NCBI GenBank assembly: GCA_030589605.1
Contig: JAUUVJ010000155.1
Location: 1-8,593 of the forward strand
Reading direction: 5' to 3'
DNA from: Candidatus Hodarchaeota archaeon
GTDB taxonomy: Archaea > Asgardarchaeota > Heimdallarchaeia > Hodarchaeales > Hodarchaeaceae
DNA length: 8,593 nt
In this document: in pieces, positions 6,302 through 8,593 of the stretch
How positions within the stretch are numbered: the first letter of the stretch is position 1
How the letters are laid out: every line of letters starts with the position of its first letter
Position numbers and translations under genes: made by a program
Notes under the pieces: model-generated
What the model was told of the DNA's origin: nothing
Seen by the model: the letters and a program-made list of their open reading frames with translations, nothing else
Databases searched by the model: none

Positions 6302-8209
6302 GTGAATTATTCAAAACTCCTCTCTTTAATCCTTCTTCTTACAGTTTTTGGTACAATTTGGTCATCATCCTTTCTAGCTTTGGAAGCTAATAATTCGACC
6401 TATGATCGATTATCTGATCAAACTAGTAATCAAGTTTTATCGAATAACAATGATAATATCAAATCACATTCTATATCCAACCGCAAAACGACTCTTGACG
6501 CTAAAGAAACTATTGAATATGTAGGTCCTTTTCCAAAACAAACTATTCAACAGACAATAGGTGATACTAAACTTTTTTGGGTTCCAGACGTTTCAGAACC
6601 TCCTTATACATATTATCAAATAAATGCTACTTTGGAAGTAAATGGACCTAATTGTTTAATTTATTCAAACATATCTGGTATAACTTCTACCTTATCAAAC
6701 ATGAATGATTCCTTTGAAACCATCATTTTCCCCAAACTTACTGAATTTTACGGTTCACCCCCTGATTTTAACTCTGATGAAAAAATTATATTACTAGTTC
6801 TTGACATTTTAGATGATATAGCACCTAACTATATCTCTGGCTTTTTTTATGCAATGAATCAATATGACAATGAAACGCATGAATACAGTAATGAAGCAGA
6901 AATTTTATTTATTGATGGTAATGAAGGATTATCTCTCTTAAGTTCAGGAAATTTTGAAACAGTAGCTCATGAGCTTCAACATTTAATCCATTATGGTAAT
7001 GATATAAATGAACATCTTTGGTTAGATGAAGGTGCTTCAATGTTTGCTGAATATTTAATAGGGAAAGATCCTTTCAGTATACCTACCTATAAAAACCCAC
7101 TTCAAACAAACCCAGATGTTTCATTAACCTATTGGGATTATATTAATGCTGACAATTTGGTTTTAGCAAACTATGGAGCTTCATATGCATTTTTTATGTA
7201 TCTTGCAGAGCACTACGGTGGTTCCTCCTTTATTCAAAATGTTGTAACTCGCTCAACAGATGGCATAGATAGTATTGAACAAAGCCTAGCCTACTTTGGG
7301 TACAATTCTGATTTTAAAGAACTATTCAGAAATTGGACGATTGCAAATTACTTGGACAATACATCTTTTGAAAATGGATTCTATGGATATGAAAATGTAA
7401 CTATATCTATGTCAATTGAGGGTTCTCCATATACTAATTCCGCAATCCCTCGTACCGAAAATGAAGTTCCATATTGGGGAACTGATTATCTTTTCTTCGA
7501 TTTACCTTCTGATACCCCTTTCAACTTAGAATTTAAAGGAGATGATCAAGCAGGTTATATCGTTACAGTTATTCTTAGTAATACGAGTTCAACACCTCTA
7601 GTAATGCCAGTTGATATATCAACCATTGGATATGGGAATTTTTCTACTGAAGAACTTGGATTAACTGCAGATGAGGTTACTTTAGTTATCAGTTCTTATA
7701 CGAAAGGTTCCACATCAAATTATAATGATACAAAAACAGCTCCAGCACAATCATACTGGTTCATGATAAATCCTTCTGGTGTAACAATTAGCCTCGGAAA
7801 CCTAATTTTTTCAGGATTAGAAAATCCACTCAGTATTTTTAATATTACAGTAAAAGATAGCACTGGTCATATATGGCAAGAAGCTGATGATTCAACATAT
7901 GAAATTCTGAACAGCTCAGATATGTCAACAGGCATTTCAGGCAATCTAACTTACAATCTAGATAATCACTATTGGGAATCATCAGAAATAAACATTACAA
8001 GTCTTTCCGATGGTGATTATAGAATAGAATATCACTTCTTTAACGATACATCTTCTGGCATAGGTTATTCAGAGACTTTTACAATCCTTACCAAAAACTC
8101 TACTTCCACTACCACCATAGGATTATTAGGAATACAAATTTCAGGGTTTCTAGTGATACTTACTTTACTAAGTCTTAGTTCACTTCTTAGAAAAAGGAAT
8201 AAAAATTAA
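6302..8209 (+). CDS. Secreted, membrane-anchored HExxH metallopeptidase (gluzincin, M30/hyicolysin-like)
   Basis: This 635-residue cell-surface zinc peptidase begins with a signal peptide (Lys5, hydrophobic core 6-20, cleavage probably about 26-29). A low-complexity Asn/Ser-rich stretch (about 30-60) and a pre-domain follow. The catalytic core has HELQH at 223-227 (His223 and His227 bind zinc, Glu224 is the base), then LWLDEGASMFAE at 239-250, where Glu243 is the likely third ligand, as in WLNEG motifs of gluzincins. The extracytoplasmic part after about 370 is beta-rich; residues about 500-595 resemble an Ig-like or FN3-like domain. A Ser/Thr run at 600-605, a hydrophobic helix (about 606-628) and the tail RKRNKN end the protein, anchoring it with the bulk outside. 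About 18 N-x-S/T sequons suggest heavy glycosylation. The M30-like assignment comes from motif style; other HExxH families are possible. The substrate is unknown. The GTG start is supported by the signal peptide beginning right after it. Confidence 0.82.
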   Translation: MNYSKLLSLILLLTVFGTIWSSSFLALEANNSTYDRLSDQTSNQVLSNNNDNIKSHSISNRKTTLDAKETIEYVGPFPKQTIQQTIGDTKLFWVPDVSEPPYTYYQINATLEVNGPNCLIYSNISGITSTLSNMNDSFETIIFPKLTEFYGSPPDFNSDEKIILLVLDILDDIAPNYISGFFYAMNQYDNETHEYSNEAEILFIDGNEGLSLLSSGNFETVAHELQHLIHYGNDINEHLWLDEGASMFAEYLIGKDPFSIPTYKNPLQTNPDVSLTYWDYINADNLVLANYGASYAFFMYLAEHYGGSSFIQNVVTRSTDGIDSIEQSLAYFGYNSDFKELFRNWTIANYLDNTSFENGFYGYENVTISMSIEGSPYTNSAIPRTENEVPYWGTDYLFFDLPSDTPFNLEFKGDDQAGYIVTVILSNTSSTPLVMPVDISTIGYGNFSTEELGLTADEVTLVISSYTKGSTSNYNDTKTAPAQSYWFMINPSGVTISLGNLIFSGLENPLSIFNITVKDSTGHIWQEADDSTYEILNSSDMSTGISGNLTYNLDNHYWESSEINITSLSDGDYRIEYHFFNDTSSGIGYSETFTILTKNSTSTTTIGLLGIQISGFLVILTLLSLSSLLRKRNKN

Positions 8210-8217
8210 ACAACTTT

Positions 8218-8229
8218 CCTTTATTTTTT
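8218..8229 (+). terminator. T-rich tract between convergent genes
   Basis: CCTTTATTTTTT follows the peptidase stop by 8 bases and overlaps the end of the minus-strand gene. It is a plausible oligo-T terminator for the plus-strand transcript. On the minus strand, A5 runs at 8191-8195 and 8201-8205 give T5 tracts just past that gene's stop, so both convergent transcripts may end within each other's 3' ends. Confidence 0.4.
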
Positions 8230-8593
8230 GAAAACAAGAATACTCTGATGTACAACACTAGGGATATACGAAAAAGGATAACCAAACACATGTAACGCTT
8301 TATCTGGCGAGTACCAGAGTATTTCAGATTCAAAATTAAATCCGATATTCAGTAGAACTTTAGCTACCTTTGATGATAACATCAAATACGTTCCTATCAT
8401 CTCTTTACTTCCATTGATCATTTCAGGCATTGTACGATACATGTTTCCTATAAAAATAATCAAGTGTTTTTTTGGAACTAATTTTCTGTAACTTATAGAA
8501 AATACTTCTTCTAACAGATTAAGCCATTCATTTATCGTTAAAACTGATGATTGATTGAATTGTTTAAGAGAAGACGGAAGCTTTCCTCTAGAT
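8221..8593 (-). CDS. Probable DNA methyltransferase, C-terminal part (5' end outside window)
   Basis: Read on the minus strand, the frame stays open from the window edge at 8593 to the TAA at 8221-8223, giving 123 residues; the gene is cut and its start is not present. A TTG at 8461-8463 is internal and not a real start, because the upstream codons continue sensible protein (INEWLNLLEEVF, then RKLVPKKHLIIFIGNMYR). The pattern of an EWL-type helix, a PKKxLIIFIG strand, GFNFESEILWY and a closing HQSILVFKK matches the C-terminal half of Rossmann-fold DNA N4-cytosine/N6-adenine methyltransferases, whose ends often read hE-x-I-L-V-F-x-K after an IIW strand. The catalytic (D/S)PP(Y/F) and SAM-binding motifs should lie upstream, beyond the window, so activity and class cannot be judged. 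It could be part of a restriction-modification system or an orphan enzyme. An RNA methyltransferase is a less likely alternative. Confidence 0.55.
   Translation of the reverse strand, partial: SRGKLPSSLKQFNQSSVLTINEWLNLLEEVFSISYRKLVPKKHLIIFIGNMYRTMPEMINGSKEMIGTYLMLSSKVAKVLLNIGFNFESEILWYSPDKALHVFGYPFSYIPSVVHQSILVFKK

Noticed and set aside
1591..8209. A single transporter-peptidase operon in which the peptidase processes the transporter's substrate.
   Set aside because: The peptidase is separated by 177 bases with its own TATA-like element, and nothing in the sequences links their substrates; adjacency alone is not enough.
8461..8463. TTG as the start of a complete 80-residue minus-strand gene.
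   Set aside because: The frame is open upstream to the window edge and the upstream residues fit the same methyltransferase pattern, so this is an internal codon of a truncated gene.
1..8593. CRISPR array, insertion sequence, attachment site or tRNA.
   Set aside because: No regularly spaced repeats, transposase motifs, terminal inverted repeats or cloverleaf-like segments were seen on either strand.

Overview
This is an AT-rich window (GC roughly one third by eye) that looks archaeal. Reasons: TATA-like boxes lie about 25-30 bases ahead of some starts. Shine-Dalgarno sites sit inside a compact operon. GTG is used as a start twice. A secreted, sequon-rich protein ends in a Ser/Thr linker plus one C-terminal membrane helix and a basic tail, with no LPxTG motif. 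The style resembles AT-rich Asgard (Promethearchaeota) contigs, but there is no ribosomal or other phylogenetic marker here, so that lineage is a low-confidence inference; another uncultured archaeal group would also fit.

Layout. Positions 1-317 hold no gene I can support. Two tandem paralogous small membrane proteins of the YdjM/DUF457 metal-dependent hydrolase type follow (318-830 and 843-1379). The first keeps a full set of candidate metal ligands and the second has lost several. After a 211-base gap comes a three-gene ABC transporter operon: a 987-residue permease with ten predicted membrane helices and two FtsX/MacB modules (1591-4554), then two different MacB/LolD-type ATPases (4558-5433 and 5426-6124). 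The first ATPase carries an extra C-terminal SpoVT/AbrB-like domain. After a 177-base gap is a secreted, membrane-anchored gluzincin metallopeptidase with Ig-like C-terminal regions (6302-8209). The minus strand then holds the 3' part of what looks like a DNA methyltransferase (8221-8593), convergent with the peptidase and cut by the window edge.

How the genes may work together. Permease and ATPases almost certainly form one complex: a single-chain, two-module permease served by two non-identical ATPases, so probably asymmetric on both sides of the membrane. By analogy with MacB, LolCDE and FtsEX it would act by mechanotransmission or handle lipids, lipoproteins or peptides at the cell surface; the substrate cannot be read from the sequence. 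The peptidase acts outside the cell and has its own probable promoter, so a link to the transporter is only positional. The most interesting points are the AbrB-tailed ATPase in an asymmetric transporter, the hydrolase/degenerate-hydrolase tandem pair, and the cell-surface peptidase with a possible archaeal sorting-type C-terminus. I do not see a clearly new defence or mobile system.
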